From the NCBI GenBank assembly GCA_004563195.1, contig SFTJ01000004.1:26439-90438 (forward strand): DNA of 64,000 nucleotides, given 5' to 3'. Of the stretch, positions 17,218 to 25,348 are shown piece by piece. The stretch is from a bacterium. GTDB taxonomy: Bacteria > Bacteroidota > Bacteroidia > Bacteroidales > Muribaculaceae. Position 1 is the stretch's first letter, and each line of letters begins with the position of its first letter. The translations under genes were made by a program, and so were the position numbers. The notes beneath the pieces were generated by a model. That model saw nothing but the letters and a program-made list of their open reading frames with translations. It was not told the DNA's origin and did no database searches.

Positions 17218-18255
17218 ATGACTGAAAACAGGCCAAAGATTCTAATCATATACACCGGTGGCACCATCGGAATGATTGAAAATCCAGTTACCAAGGGTCT
17301 TCAACCGTTCGATTTCACCCACCTCATCGATAACGTGCCTAAACTGAAGATGCTCGACTACGACATCCGAAACATTCAGTTCGACCCGCCTATCGATAGC
17401 TCTAATATGTCGACCGAACACTGGTGCGACATAGCCCATGCCATAGAGGACGGAAACGACACTTTCGACGGTTTTGTGGTGCTTCACGGCACCGACACCA
17501 TGGCGTTCACCGCCTCGGCTCTGAGTTTTATGCTCGAGAATCTGCAGAAACCGGTCATCATCACAGGCAGCCAGCTGCCCATTGGCGAGGTACGTACCGA
17601 TGGCGAGGAAAACCTCATCACTGCCATTCAGATTGCCGCCGCCCGAAACAATAACGGCGAACCAATGGTGCAAGAAGTGGCTATCCTGTTTGAAAACTAT
17701 CTGTGGCGCGGCAACCGCAGCACCAAAATGAGCGCCAATCACTTCAATGCTTTCAAAAGCAACAACTACCCTTCTCTTGCCAAAATCGGACTCGACATCC
17801 AGTATCACGAGGAATCGCTCTTCCGCACCAACACCAAGCGCCCGCTGCAGGTGCACTATGGTATGGACCCCAATGTGCTATTCATCGACTTGTTCCCGGG
17901 CATCACCGAGGGAACTCTGCGACACATGCTCAACACTCCTAACGTGAAAGGCATTGTGCTACGCACCTACGGCGCCGGAAATGCGCCTACCGCTTCGTGG
18001 TTTACCAATGCCATAAGCGATGCACTCAACCGCGGTATTGTGATAGTGAATGTCACACAGTGCGTTAACGGCGCTGTCGACAGTTCGCTCTACGACACCG
18101 GCAACACGCTCTCGCGAATAGGTGTTATCAGCGGTCACGACATCACCAGCGAAGCTGCCATTACCAAACTTATGCACCTCTTCGGCATGGGATTGCCGGC
18201 TTCGTCGGTTAAGAAGTATATGGAATACAGCATTTGCGGCGAAACTTCTATCTGA
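17218..18255 (+). CDS. ansA: Type I (cytoplasmic) L-asparaginase
   Basis: A 345-residue asparaginase starting at the ATG at 17218; the frame is open 9 bases further from a TTG. The first catalytic threonine lies in IIYTGGTIGMI (TGGT at 13-16). The second catalytic set is in VLHGTDTMAFTASALSFML, with a later KMSANHFNAF and GIVLRTYGAGNAP. No signal peptide is present, so it acts in the cytoplasm, turning asparagine into aspartate and ammonia. It is transcribed alone, with a strong inverted repeat after it. Confidence 0.93.
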   Translation: MTENRPKILIIYTGGTIGMIENPVTKGLQPFDFTHLIDNVPKLKMLDYDIRNIQFDPPIDSSNMSTEHWCDIAHAIEDGNDTFDGFVVLHGTDTMAFTASALSFMLENLQKPVIITGSQLPIGEVRTDGEENLITAIQIAAARNNNGEPMVQEVAILFENYLWRGNRSTKMSANHFNAFKSNNYPSLAKIGLDIQYHEESLFRTNTKRPLQVHYGMDPNVLFIDLFPGITEGTLRHMLNTPNVKGIVLRTYGAGNAPTASWFTNAISDALNRGIVIVNVTQCVNGAVDSSLYDTGNTLSRIGVISGHDITSEAAITKLMHLFGMGLPASSVKKYMEYSICGETSI

Positions 18256-18284
18256 ATTTCTGCATAACAATAAGGAAAAACATC

Positions 18285-18342
18285 AAGCACCCTATTGTAG
18301 TAGCTACTATCACTCAATAGCAACTGCGGCAATAGGGTGCTT
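18285..18342. terminator. Bidirectional terminator between ansA and the NDT-like gene
   Basis: A perfect 13-bp inverted repeat, AAGCACCCTATTG (18285-18297) and CAATAGGGTGCTT (18330-18342). The loop starts with the 12-bp palindrome TAGTAGCTACTA (18298-18309). It lies between two convergent genes. Confidence 0.8.
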
Positions 18343-18365
18343 GTTATAGGTGCATCGCGCGATGT

Positions 18366-18794
18366 TCAGGCTTTCAGCGCCTCAAGAAGTTCGTCGATGG
18401 TGGTGGTAACGGCATCAAACAGTCGATACATCAGTTCCGGCTCTTGCTTCACCGGGATGTGCACTATCACTTTCTTGCCTCGTCCGGCAAACCAGCCCGC
18501 CTCGGTGTGGGCAGAGCGTCCGCACGGCAAGAGCAACACGCACACATCGCAACTCTGCATGGCACGCAGGTCATTGGCAAATTGGCAATCGCAGCGCGGA
18601 TTGTTCATCAATTCATCGCGATAGCGCTGCGGCTCCCACTCAAGCCAATCGGCTGAGATGTCGCTCCAGCGAAACCCGTCGCCTCCGTCGCCGGGATTGC
18701 GAAAATCATATACATCATATCCGGCCTCGCGCAGGGCTTGCACTATGCCGGGAAAATACTCGTTGCGCCAACTGCTGGCTAAATATATCTTCAT
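18366..18794 (-). CDS. Nucleoside 2-deoxyribosyltransferase-like protein
   Basis: A 142-residue single-domain protein. MKIYLASSWRNEYFPGIVQALREAGYDVYDFRNP at the start and LLLPCGRSAHTEAGWFAGRGKKVIVH (about residues 85-112) fit the Rossmann-like NDT superfamily (PF05014/DUF4406 group). The glutamate in SAHTEAGW is at the place of the usual nucleophile. Real enzymes swap bases on deoxynucleosides or hydrolyse nucleotides. Activity here is not proven. It follows the MmcQ gene by 34 bases. Confidence 0.7.
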   Translation of the reverse strand: MKIYLASSWRNEYFPGIVQALREAGYDVYDFRNPGDGGDGFRWSDISADWLEWEPQRYRDELMNNPRCDCQFANDLRAMQSCDVCVLLLPCGRSAHTEAGWFAGRGKKVIVHIPVKQEPELMYRLFDAVTTTIDELLEALKA

Positions 18795-18828
18795 GGTTTG
18801 TAGAGTTTTGTTTTGCGTTAATTCTCTG

Positions 18829-19194
18829 TTATTCTTCCACTAATTCCAGACCTATGCTCTCTCGCATGCGGCGGCTTATCTTTTTCACCACTTGATTATA
18901 ACTGTGGCGTATGAGATGGCATATCAGTTCGTCGCTCAGATTGCCCACAAGGTTGAGCATATTCCAGTAGCGTTTGTTCATGTGCCAGGCTCCGGTTATC
19001 TCGGTGTGATGTTCGCGAAGTGCCACGGCATACTCGGGGTCGCACTTCAGCGTGAGCCATTCGTGCCGCTCGAGGTCAATCATAGCAAATATCTTCCCCT
19101 CTATGCGAAACACCAGCGTGGTTTCGTCGAAAGGAAAATCCTCTGTCACTCGGGGCAATGTGAGGCAGTAATCTCTTATACTCTCTATATTCAT
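18829..19194 (-). CDS. MmcQ/YjbR family DNA-binding-like protein
   Basis: A 121-residue protein starting at the ATG at 19194 (MNIESIRDYCLTLPRVTEDFPF). The frame stays open upstream into the EFR1 gene, but only this start gives the family N-terminus. FRIEGKIFAMIDLE, LKCDPEYAVALREHH and HMNKRYWNMLNL are the MmcQ/YjbR landmarks. The family has a double-wing fold and no agreed function. It starts 14 bases after the EFR1 stop, so translation is probably coupled in the Smr-EFR1-MmcQ-NDT operon. Confidence 0.88.
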   Translation of the reverse strand: MNIESIRDYCLTLPRVTEDFPFDETTLVFRIEGKIFAMIDLERHEWLTLKCDPEYAVALREHHTEITGAWHMNKRYWNMLNLVGNLSDELICHLIRHSYNQVVKKISRRMRESIGLELVEE

Positions 19195-19208
19195 GGTCTC
19201 GGAGCTAT

Positions 19209-19973
19209 TCAGAAGTGGTATCTGCCTTTTTTCTGTGTCTGTTTGCCATATTGAATGGCGCGCATGGGGCAACGGTGTATGCAGCTCAAGCACATGGCGC
19301 AATTGCCGTGCCACTCGGGCACGCCGTCGCTGCTGAGGCTGATATTGGCATTGGGGCACACCTTTACGCACTTGCCGCAACCGTTGCAAAGTGGTTTCTG
19401 TGAAGCAAAGCCGCTGTCGCTCATAGCATAGCGGCGAAACATAGGATACACCACTTTCGATTTCAGCCAGGGCATAGAGCCTCTCACCACATCGTCGCAG
19501 GCGCTGCGGCTCTCGATGGCTGCCACCACTTGTGCTATGCGTGGCACGGCGGCATTACGCTTCTTCACCTCCAAGTCCTTGGCATCTACGTCGAAGCCGG
19601 GAAGCAGTATATAGTTGTTGGGCATCTGCACCGACATTGCCATATTGCAGTGCATGCCGCGCTTTGACATCTCGCTGCGCCACATCTGCGCCGAGAGTGC
19701 TATATCGTCGCCGCAAGTGGTGACCATATAGCTATAGGTGTGGCTTGCAAAGCCTTCTATCTCCACCTTTCGGGCAAATGCCACGGCTATGGGCGCCGGA
19801 CCCCACGAATAGGTGGGAAACACCCAGCCCACCGTCTCGCCTTCGCCAAGCGTGTAATGCATTTCGCCACTGTTGATGGCTTGAGCCATGCCTATCAGTC
19901 GCTCGCCGAGGGCTTCGGCCAACTGTCGCGCCACATATTCGCTGTTGCCTGTTCCGCTAAAATAGAATATCAT
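19209..19973 (-). CDS. EFR1 family flavodoxin-ferredoxin protein
   Basis: A 254-residue fusion. The N-terminal flavodoxin-like part begins MIFYFSGTGNSEYVARQLAEAL, with the phosphate loop SGTGNS. Two 4Fe-4S clusters sit near the C-terminus: CNGCGKCVKVCP and CAMCLSCIHRCP. EFR1 proteins are presumed electron carriers in anaerobes; the partner is unknown. It lies 15 bases after the Smr gene and 14 bases before the MmcQ gene. Confidence 0.9.
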   Translation of the reverse strand: MIFYFSGTGNSEYVARQLAEALGERLIGMAQAINSGEMHYTLGEGETVGWVFPTYSWGPAPIAVAFARKVEIEGFASHTYSYMVTTCGDDIALSAQMWRSEMSKRGMHCNMAMSVQMPNNYILLPGFDVDAKDLEVKKRNAAVPRIAQVVAAIESRSACDDVVRGSMPWLKSKVVYPMFRRYAMSDSGFASQKPLCNGCGKCVKVCPNANISLSSDGVPEWHGNCAMCLSCIHRCPMRAIQYGKQTQKKGRYHF

Positions 19974-19988
19974 CGCCGGGAAGGTATA

Positions 19989-21047
19989 TTATTTGATGGT
20001 TACTTGCGTAGCGCCGAAGCCATATTCTCTGAAACTTGCATCTTGGGCCTCACAGCGCGGATAGCGGCGCTTGAGTTCGTCGAGAATCGCTTTGCGAAGC
20101 ACGCCCTCGCCCTTACCGTGAATAAACACTATCTTCTGCCCTATGTGTTTTTTGTGAGCATCGATGGTTTCGCGAAACTTATCGAGCTGATAGAGCAGCA
20201 TATCGGTAGAACTCATTCCTGCCGTGGTGTCGAGGAGTTCATCGATGTGAAGGTCCACCACTATCGGGCCCTCGGCGGGGCGTTTTGCCACCGGTTTACG
20301 ATTGGGCTTTTCGGCGGCTCGCTTTTCGCGCATGGCTCGCTCCAGGTCGCTGCTGTCTATCACCATTTGGCGCATTGGCAGGTCGTTCTTCACTATGTCG
20401 AGCGCTATCACGGGCGAGTCGAAGTACATATTGTCGTGGAAACAATGCAGTTTGTAGAACTTGGTGGTGTCGAGTCGATATTCCACCAAAGCGGGATTTT
20501 TCAACTTGAAGGGTTTATCCTGCTTGAATGCCACGTACTGCACAGCCACGCGGTCCATCTCGGGCAATGCCTCGCGGGTGAACTCTTCGAGCAGCACTTG
20601 TATGTTAGGCTCCACTATGCCGTGAAAGCGGGTTTTCCACATGCCGCTCTCATCGTCGCGCGACATGTAGCTGAAATAGAGGTAATAATTGCTGTCGTTC
20701 ACCAGATAGGCATAGAACTTGGTGGTATTGAGATGCTTAATCTCGGCGGGCTCGTAGGCAAGCACCACATTGAGCACCTCGCCGGTTTCGGTCTCTTCTA
20801 CCGGCAGTGCAGCAGGCATGGGCTTTGGTCCCGGAGCCTCCACTTCCTTGCTCTTGGCGGGCACTATGGGGCGGTCGTAGGCGGTGGGCTTCGACTTGCT
20901 CTCCTCCACCACCACTATCTCACGCAGAAGCACCGGTGTCTCAAACCCGTCCTCATCTTCCACATATGCCAGATTATCCACTATCTTGCTTATTCGTCCG
21001 CCTCCCTGTGCATTCAGAAAGCGCACTATATCATTCACTTTTGCCAT
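19989..21047 (-). CDS. DUF2027/Smr domain protein
   Basis: A 352-residue protein starting at the ATG at 21047 (MAKVNDIVRFLNAQGGG); the longer frame adds ten residues without a better start. The N-terminal half has the DUF2027 layout with KIVDNLAYVEDEDGFETPVLLREIVVV. The C-terminal ~80 residues are an Smr domain: VDLHIDELLD and the IVFIHGKGEGVLRKAI block. Smr domains cut or nick nucleic acids, for example stalled mRNA. It heads the four-gene leftward operon. A TAACTTTG box (minus strand, 21075-21082) lies about 30 bases upstream. Confidence 0.88.
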   Translation of the reverse strand: MAKVNDIVRFLNAQGGGRISKIVDNLAYVEDEDGFETPVLLREIVVVEESKSKPTAYDRPIVPAKSKEVEAPGPKPMPAALPVEETETGEVLNVVLAYEPAEIKHLNTTKFYAYLVNDSNYYLYFSYMSRDDESGMWKTRFHGIVEPNIQVLLEEFTREALPEMDRVAVQYVAFKQDKPFKLKNPALVEYRLDTTKFYKLHCFHDNMYFDSPVIALDIVKNDLPMRQMVIDSSDLERAMREKRAAEKPNRKPVAKRPAEGPIVVDLHIDELLDTTAGMSSTDMLLYQLDKFRETIDAHKKHIGQKIVFIHGKGEGVLRKAILDELKRRYPRCEAQDASFREYGFGATQVTIK

Positions 21048-21180
21048 CGTTTTCTTTGTTATTATTTCCTTTCGCAAAGTTACACATTATCTGTCGTAAT
21101 ACGCATCACCGAGCCACATTATTTACCCGCCCGGCTACCCCCGCCTCGGCACGTCCATTCCCGCAAATACCCCAAAATAC

Positions 21181-21457
21181 GCACGAAATCGGTCGTTAGT
21201 GCACATTTTTATATACATTAACGACCTGTTTCGTGCATTTTTCCGCCTTGCTTAGGGTTAGCATTTTTCTGCACTCTTTCTATAAGATTTTGCACGAAAT
21301 CGGTCGTTAATGCACATTTTTATATACACTAACGACCTGTTTCGTGCATTTTTCGTCTTGCTTAGGGTTAGCATTTTTCTGCACTCTTTCTATAAGATTT
21401 TGCACGAAATCGGTCGTTAATGCACATTTTTATATACATTAACGACCCGTTTCGTGC
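21181..21457. repeat. Three tandem 110-111-bp repeats, each with a long bipartite hairpin
   Basis: Hairpins span 21181-21236, 21292-21347 and 21402-21457. Each has an 8-bp outer stem (GCACGAAA with TTTCGTGC), a 2x2 internal loop (TC opposite TG or CG), an 11-bp inner stem (GGTCGTTAATG with CATTAACGACC) and a loop of about 14 bases rich in T and A. The linkers (about 54 bases) are nearly identical and contain TTAGGGTTAGC. The third copy lacks a full linker. They lie in the 497-base gap between the divergent Smr gene and mnmD. This is not a CRISPR array, since the spacers repeat as well. Confidence 0.95.
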
Positions 21458-21509
21458 ATTTTTCGTCTTGCTTGGCTATACATTCGGTTTGGTTATTGCG
21501 GCTTCAGAG

Positions 21510-21540
21510 TTGCCGAATAGCCGATTGTTTACTACTTTTG
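21510..21540 (+). promoter_or_regulatory. Promoter of mnmD, very close to the start codon
   Basis: TTG (21510-21512), 20 bases, then TACTTTTG (21533-21540). The mnmD ATG is at 21545, so a start site 5-7 bases after the box would give a transcript with almost no leader. Confidence 0.55.
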
Positions 21541-21544
21541 CATT

Positions 21545-22201
21545 ATGGAATTGGAATTGACAGCCGACGGCAGCTACACGCTATTTGTGCCCGAACTCAA
21601 CGAGCACTATCACTCGGTGAAGGGTGCCCTCACCGAAGCGCAACACATATTCATCGATATGGCTCTGCGTCACTCGCGCGTGGAGTCGCCTCACATTCTC
21701 GAGATAGGATTCGGCACGGGACTCAACTGCCTGCTCACTGCTCTCGAGGCTCAAAACTCGCATCGCTGCATCAGCTACACGGGCATAGAGCGCTATCCGC
21801 TTAGCCTCGATGTACTGCATCGCCTCGACTATCCTGCCATTGTGGGCAACGACTGCGCCGACCTTTATTATGCGCTGCATAGCGCCCCTTGGGGCGAACC
21901 CACACAAATCACTCCGCACTTCACGCTACAGAAAATCGAAGCCGATTTCACTCACTACACCTTCTCTCCGCACTTCGACATTATCTATTTCGATGCTTTT
22001 GCTCCCGAAAAACAGCCTGAGATGTGGACACAACAACTTTTCGACCACCTCTACCAAGTGCTCAACCCGGGCGGCATACTCACCACCTACTGCGCCAAAG
22101 GCGTGGTGCGACGCATGCTGCAATCAGCCGGTTTCACGGTAGAACGCCTCCCCGGCCCCCCGGGCGGGAAACGCGAAATAATCCGCGCCTCAAAACCATG
22201 A
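21545..22201 (+). CDS. mnmD: tRNA (5-methylaminomethyl-2-thiouridine)(34) methyltransferase
   Basis: A 218-residue enzyme matching the methyltransferase half of MnmC: SVKGALTEAQHIFI, the SAM loop EIGFGTGLNCLL (GFGTG at 55-59), IIYFDAFAPEKQPEMW and TYCAKGVVRRML. The C-terminal block RLPGPPGGKREI is typical. It methylates nm5s2U at the wobble position to mnm5s2U. As in other stand-alone MnmD proteins, the FAD oxidase half of MnmC is missing. It is transcribed alone, downstream of the triple hairpin array. Confidence 0.92.
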   Translation: MELELTADGSYTLFVPELNEHYHSVKGALTEAQHIFIDMALRHSRVESPHILEIGFGTGLNCLLTALEAQNSHRCISYTGIERYPLSLDVLHRLDYPAIVGNDCADLYYALHSAPWGEPTQITPHFTLQKIEADFTHYTFSPHFDIIYFDAFAPEKQPEMWTQQLFDHLYQVLNPGGILTTYCAKGVVRRMLQSAGFTVERLPGPPGGKREIIRASKP

Positions 22202-22245
22202 AACTCCCATAGGCACAAAAAATATCAGCCAGCCAAACGTATTCG

Positions 22246-23454
22246 TTAATTTGGCCACCAATCTGGCTTGTTGGGGGTGCCGCCGCGCTTTATGCAGCTG
22301 CACATGTGTGGATAATAAAAGCGAGTGTTGGATGGCGTAATCTGATTATAAAAGCGAACGGTGCTCCATATCAAATACCCTTCAATCCTTTTATTTTCCA
22401 CCTCATCCCAGAATTGATCATCTGTAAACCCCGTATCACCGGGCACGGTGTAAGGTGCTCCATAGTCGTCGCTCAATATCTCTTTCACCTCCTCGCGGTC
22501 GATAAACATTCGCTTAACCGTAGGCACCGACGACGTTATAGTGCCTCTCATTATCTTTTCCTTATTGGTCAAGCAGGTGATATTGCCACGCAAATCGGTG
22601 GGCGTAGGCGGATAGAGCGTCACTTTCTGCTCGGTGAGTCGCTGCAACTCTGTGTAATAGGAAAATGCATCTCCCGACAGAGCATTAAAGAACACTGTGA
22701 TGCAATAAAGTCCATCAAACTTTATGCTACTGCCCGACACTTCTGCCACCTTGCAATGCTTTATTCGGTCCTCTTTGAGCGCCGATGCATTATAGAGGTT
22801 GATAGTGCCGGAGTTTTGCTTCGCCCAACATTCGTTGTGGTAATTGGGATTGTTATAAAATTTATAATACTCCCAATTATAGTCCACTATAAATCCACCA
22901 TCATACACTGTTTCATATATTCTCAACGGTGCTTTAACCTCAAAGTTTTCTTCGTAGGTCCACATGTATTTAGTATTACCATTGAGCTTATCTACATCGG
23001 CATAGATTTCTACCGAACCTTTGTTTTTATTGATTTCGTAATAAATGCGTGAGATTTCGGGTGCTTCGAGCACTTCCATATAGGTGGTAGCATAATCATC
23101 GCCATTTACGGTTATCTCCATGCGATATTTACCACCCGGCTTGGCATCGTAGGTGTCAATCTCAAACATGCGGGTATCAGCGTTATACACGCCTTTCTTG
23201 CTTTTAAAGCCATTATCACCCACCACATACACCGAGGCTTTATCCACATATATCTCCTCCCACTTCGATAGCGGAGTGGCACGCTGCACACTCACATACG
23301 ACTGCGCTCCCACCTTTATCTCACCGCAGGCATAGAGTTCGTTGGCTGTTACTTCAAGTTCGGGCAGATTATACTCTTCGATACAGCTTGCCAAAAACAA
23401 CATCGGCACCATCAACACAAACAACATTGCTTTCCTCAGTATGGTATTCTTCAT
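22246..23454 (-). CDS. DUF4249 family lipoprotein
   Basis: A 402-residue lipoprotein starting at the ATG at 23454 (MKNTILRKAMLFVLMVPMLFLASC). A signal peptide ends in the lipobox LASC, so the mature protein is lipid-anchored at Cys24. EYNLPELEVTANELYACGEI and the following Ig-like beta region (YVSVQRATPL, VYVVGDNGFKS, KYRMEITVNG) match DUF4249. Such proteins usually sit next to a TonB-dependent receptor in Bacteroidetes; here no such neighbour exists. It has a promoter at 23493-23523. Function unknown. Confidence 0.85.
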   Translation of the reverse strand: MKNTILRKAMLFVLMVPMLFLASCIEEYNLPELEVTANELYACGEIKVGAQSYVSVQRATPLSKWEEIYVDKASVYVVGDNGFKSKKGVYNADTRMFEIDTYDAKPGGKYRMEITVNGDDYATTYMEVLEAPEISRIYYEINKNKGSVEIYADVDKLNGNTKYMWTYEENFEVKAPLRIYETVYDGGFIVDYNWEYYKFYNNPNYHNECWAKQNSGTINLYNASALKEDRIKHCKVAEVSGSSIKFDGLYCITVFFNALSGDAFSYYTELQRLTEQKVTLYPPTPTDLRGNITCLTNKEKIMRGTITSSVPTVKRMFIDREEVKEILSDDYGAPYTVPGDTGFTDDQFWDEVENKRIEGYLIWSTVRFYNQITPSNTRFYYPHMCSCIKRGGTPNKPDWWPN

Positions 23455-23492
23455 ATTTAGTCTTGTTTTAGTTTTGTATTTCAATTACACCA

Positions 23493-23523
23493 CAAATATA
23501 CCAATAGCTAAGCATATTTCAAA
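23493..23523 (-). promoter_or_regulatory. Promoter of the DUF4249 gene
   Basis: On the minus strand TTTG (23520-23523), 19 bases, TATATTTG (23493-23500). The predicted leader is about 35 bases. Confidence 0.6.
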
Positions 23524-23633
23524 ACCATTTCTCCACAAAAATCCCACTACAGACACCTTATCACTATATCCCCCCCCCCAAAAAACAGCATACCAATGCT
23601 CGCAAGCACCCATCCGCCCCTGAAAATACTAAA

Positions 23634-23659
23634 AGGGCGTTACCTCTCGGCAACGCCCT
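23634..23659 (-). terminator. Hairpin terminator after the small ORF at 23694
   Basis: AGGGCGTT (23634-23641) pairs with AACGCCCT (23652-23659). Four A on the plus strand before the left arm give a T run when read leftward. Confidence 0.7.
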
Positions 23660-23693
23660 CCAAAATTGTGTTTTACATCTCTCTTTGATGCTA

Positions 23694-23903
23694 TTATCTT
23701 ACCATGATTTTTTCTACTTGCAGTCCTGAGACACGCACATATATGCCGGGGCAAAGGTTGCTCTCTGCCACTCGCACGCCATGCATATCAAAGTATACCG
23801 ACACCACACCGGCTGCGCCGTCGATGTCATCTACACATCGATTATGCTTGAATATCAAGCTCATTCGCTCGATGATGCTTTGTTTTATATCGCTTGATGT
23901 CAT
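23694..23903 (-). pseudogene. Small ORF resembling the C-terminal tail of a secreted Bacteroidales protein
   Basis: A 69-codon frame. Its last ~35 residues, VYFDMHGVRVAESNLCPGIYVRVSGLQVEKIMVR, look like the C-terminal sorting-type tail of large secreted proteins (pattern VYxxxGxxV ... GIYxxxxxxxxEKIxVR). No signal peptide and no upstream body of such a protein exists in 23904-24322. I read it as the remaining 3' end of a lost gene. It could instead be a real small protein. Confidence 0.5.
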
Positions 23904-24322
23904 ATCACCAAAATGATTTACTAAAAATAAATAATATAGTTTTAAGGCATATTACCGATGCAGCCGCTCGCCAAGCGTAATACTCGCTGCGCCTCGCTCA
24001 TCGTCGTTATCAAGTGCTTTTGCGCAACATATCATTGCACAATGTTTGCTTAAGTTTTACCTACACGCCGTCACACCTCTCTGTGTGCCCGATTGTTGCA
24101 TCTACAGAAAAGTGTACGATTTATCTTATTCACTATTTCTAATGGATAACGCGTAGATTGATAAAAATAATCAGGTCATACAAATCAACAGCAAATATAT
24201 GCACAAATGTTAATTATCGCCAAAACATTTGCTAAAAAATCTTCAAAAAAAGTTTTTCTTAGTAATATCTATGTAACTCTACTAATGTTGCGCGCATTAG
24301 AGGTTTGGCTTTTAGCCAATGC
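23904..24322. other. Intergenic region without a supported gene
   Basis: About 420 AT-rich bases between the tail remnant and menA, which both read leftward. A small inverted repeat TTGGC-TTTTA-GCCAA near 24304-24318 lies at the menA end and could be a weak terminator. Nothing else is recognised. Confidence 0.4.
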
Positions 24323-25252
24323 CTATCGCCACCACTCGGTGGTGGTGGCGGCGGTGCAGAAGTAGCTCGAGCACACAAGTGCTACTGCAAACAGCACGGT
24401 AAAGATGAGCATGGCGCGTGCGGTGCCGCCGAGAAGCGGATTGAGCGCGGCGCCGCTCTTGCTCTTGAGCTGTGCCCAGCACGAGAGGTGTATTATCAGG
24501 TAAACCACTGCCGGAGCAACGCCCCACCATGCGCCCATCAGCATCAATCGCAGCCACACGGGCGAGAGTATGAATATTGCCACAAATCCGTTTATCAGAT
24601 ATGCCGTGGCGGCAAGCGGGCGTCCGAAAATCACCACCGAGGTGTGTTTGCCGGCGTCGATATCGTCTTCCATATCGCGATAATTATTTACAAGCAGCAC
24701 ATTCACGCCCATAAAACCTATAGCTATCGATGCCAACAGGGCAAATGCATCGAAATGCCCTGCCTGAACGTAGTAGGTGAAATTGACGGGCACAAGCCCG
24801 AAAAACACAAACACGGCGGCTTCGCCGAGTCCGTGATACGACAGCGGATAGGGTCCGGCGCTATAGGCGAGGGCAAACACGGCTATCACCACGCCCACTA
24901 TTAAGAGCCACCACTCGCCGTAGAAAAGCAGTCCGCAGCCCACGGCGCATGCCGCCACAAGGGTGGCAAAGGTGACATTGCGCAAGGTGGTGGGCTTGAT
25001 GTCGCCCTCGGTGACGCCGCGGCGTGGTCCCACGCGACCTTTTTTGTCGGCTCCGCGAAGAAAATCGTAGTATTCGTTGGCGAGATTGCTCACCACCTGT
25101 GCCAATATGGCAAAAAGCAAGCAGAGCACCGCTGGCACCCATCGTTCTTCGCCAAACCACACAGCCATAGCTATGGCTATCACCACGCCCGACACCGACA
25201 CCGGCAGGGTGCGCAAGCGTATAGCCTCTATCCACACTTTCAGTCGTTTCAT
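24323..25252 (-). CDS. menA: 1,4-dihydroxy-2-naphthoate polyprenyltransferase
   Basis: A 309-residue UbiA-family membrane enzyme with about eight or nine hydrophobic segments. The first Asp-rich motif is in NLANEYYDFLRGADKKGRVGPRRGV (about residues 56-80). The second is in VNNYRDMEDDIDAGKHTSVVIFG (about 187-209). It attaches the polyprenyl tail to DHNA in menaquinone synthesis at the inner membrane. The sequence ends in a CCACCACTCGGTGGTGGTGG-rich stretch coding TTTEWWR. It stands apart from other men genes here. Confidence 0.93.
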   Translation of the reverse strand: MKRLKVWIEAIRLRTLPVSVSGVVIAIAMAVWFGEERWVPAVLCLLFAILAQVVSNLANEYYDFLRGADKKGRVGPRRGVTEGDIKPTTLRNVTFATLVAACAVGCGLLFYGEWWLLIVGVVIAVFALAYSAGPYPLSYHGLGEAAVFVFFGLVPVNFTYYVQAGHFDAFALLASIAIGFMGVNVLLVNNYRDMEDDIDAGKHTSVVIFGRPLAATAYLINGFVAIFILSPVWLRLMLMGAWWGVAPAVVYLIIHLSCWAQLKSKSGAALNPLLGGTARAMLIFTVLFAVALVCSSYFCTAATTTEWWR

Positions 25253-25348
25253 TTTTCTCTTTTATCGTCATTTTTCTCGCCTCGCCATGTGGCTTTAGCC
25301 GAGGTAACGGCCATTGGGGCGAGCCATTATTCTATTTTTTGGTGTTTA

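Noticed and set aside
21181..21457. Possible CRISPR array
   Set aside because: The spacers are near-identical between units and the repeat forms long hairpins of 56 bases; only three units exist and no cas gene is near. It is a tandem repeat.
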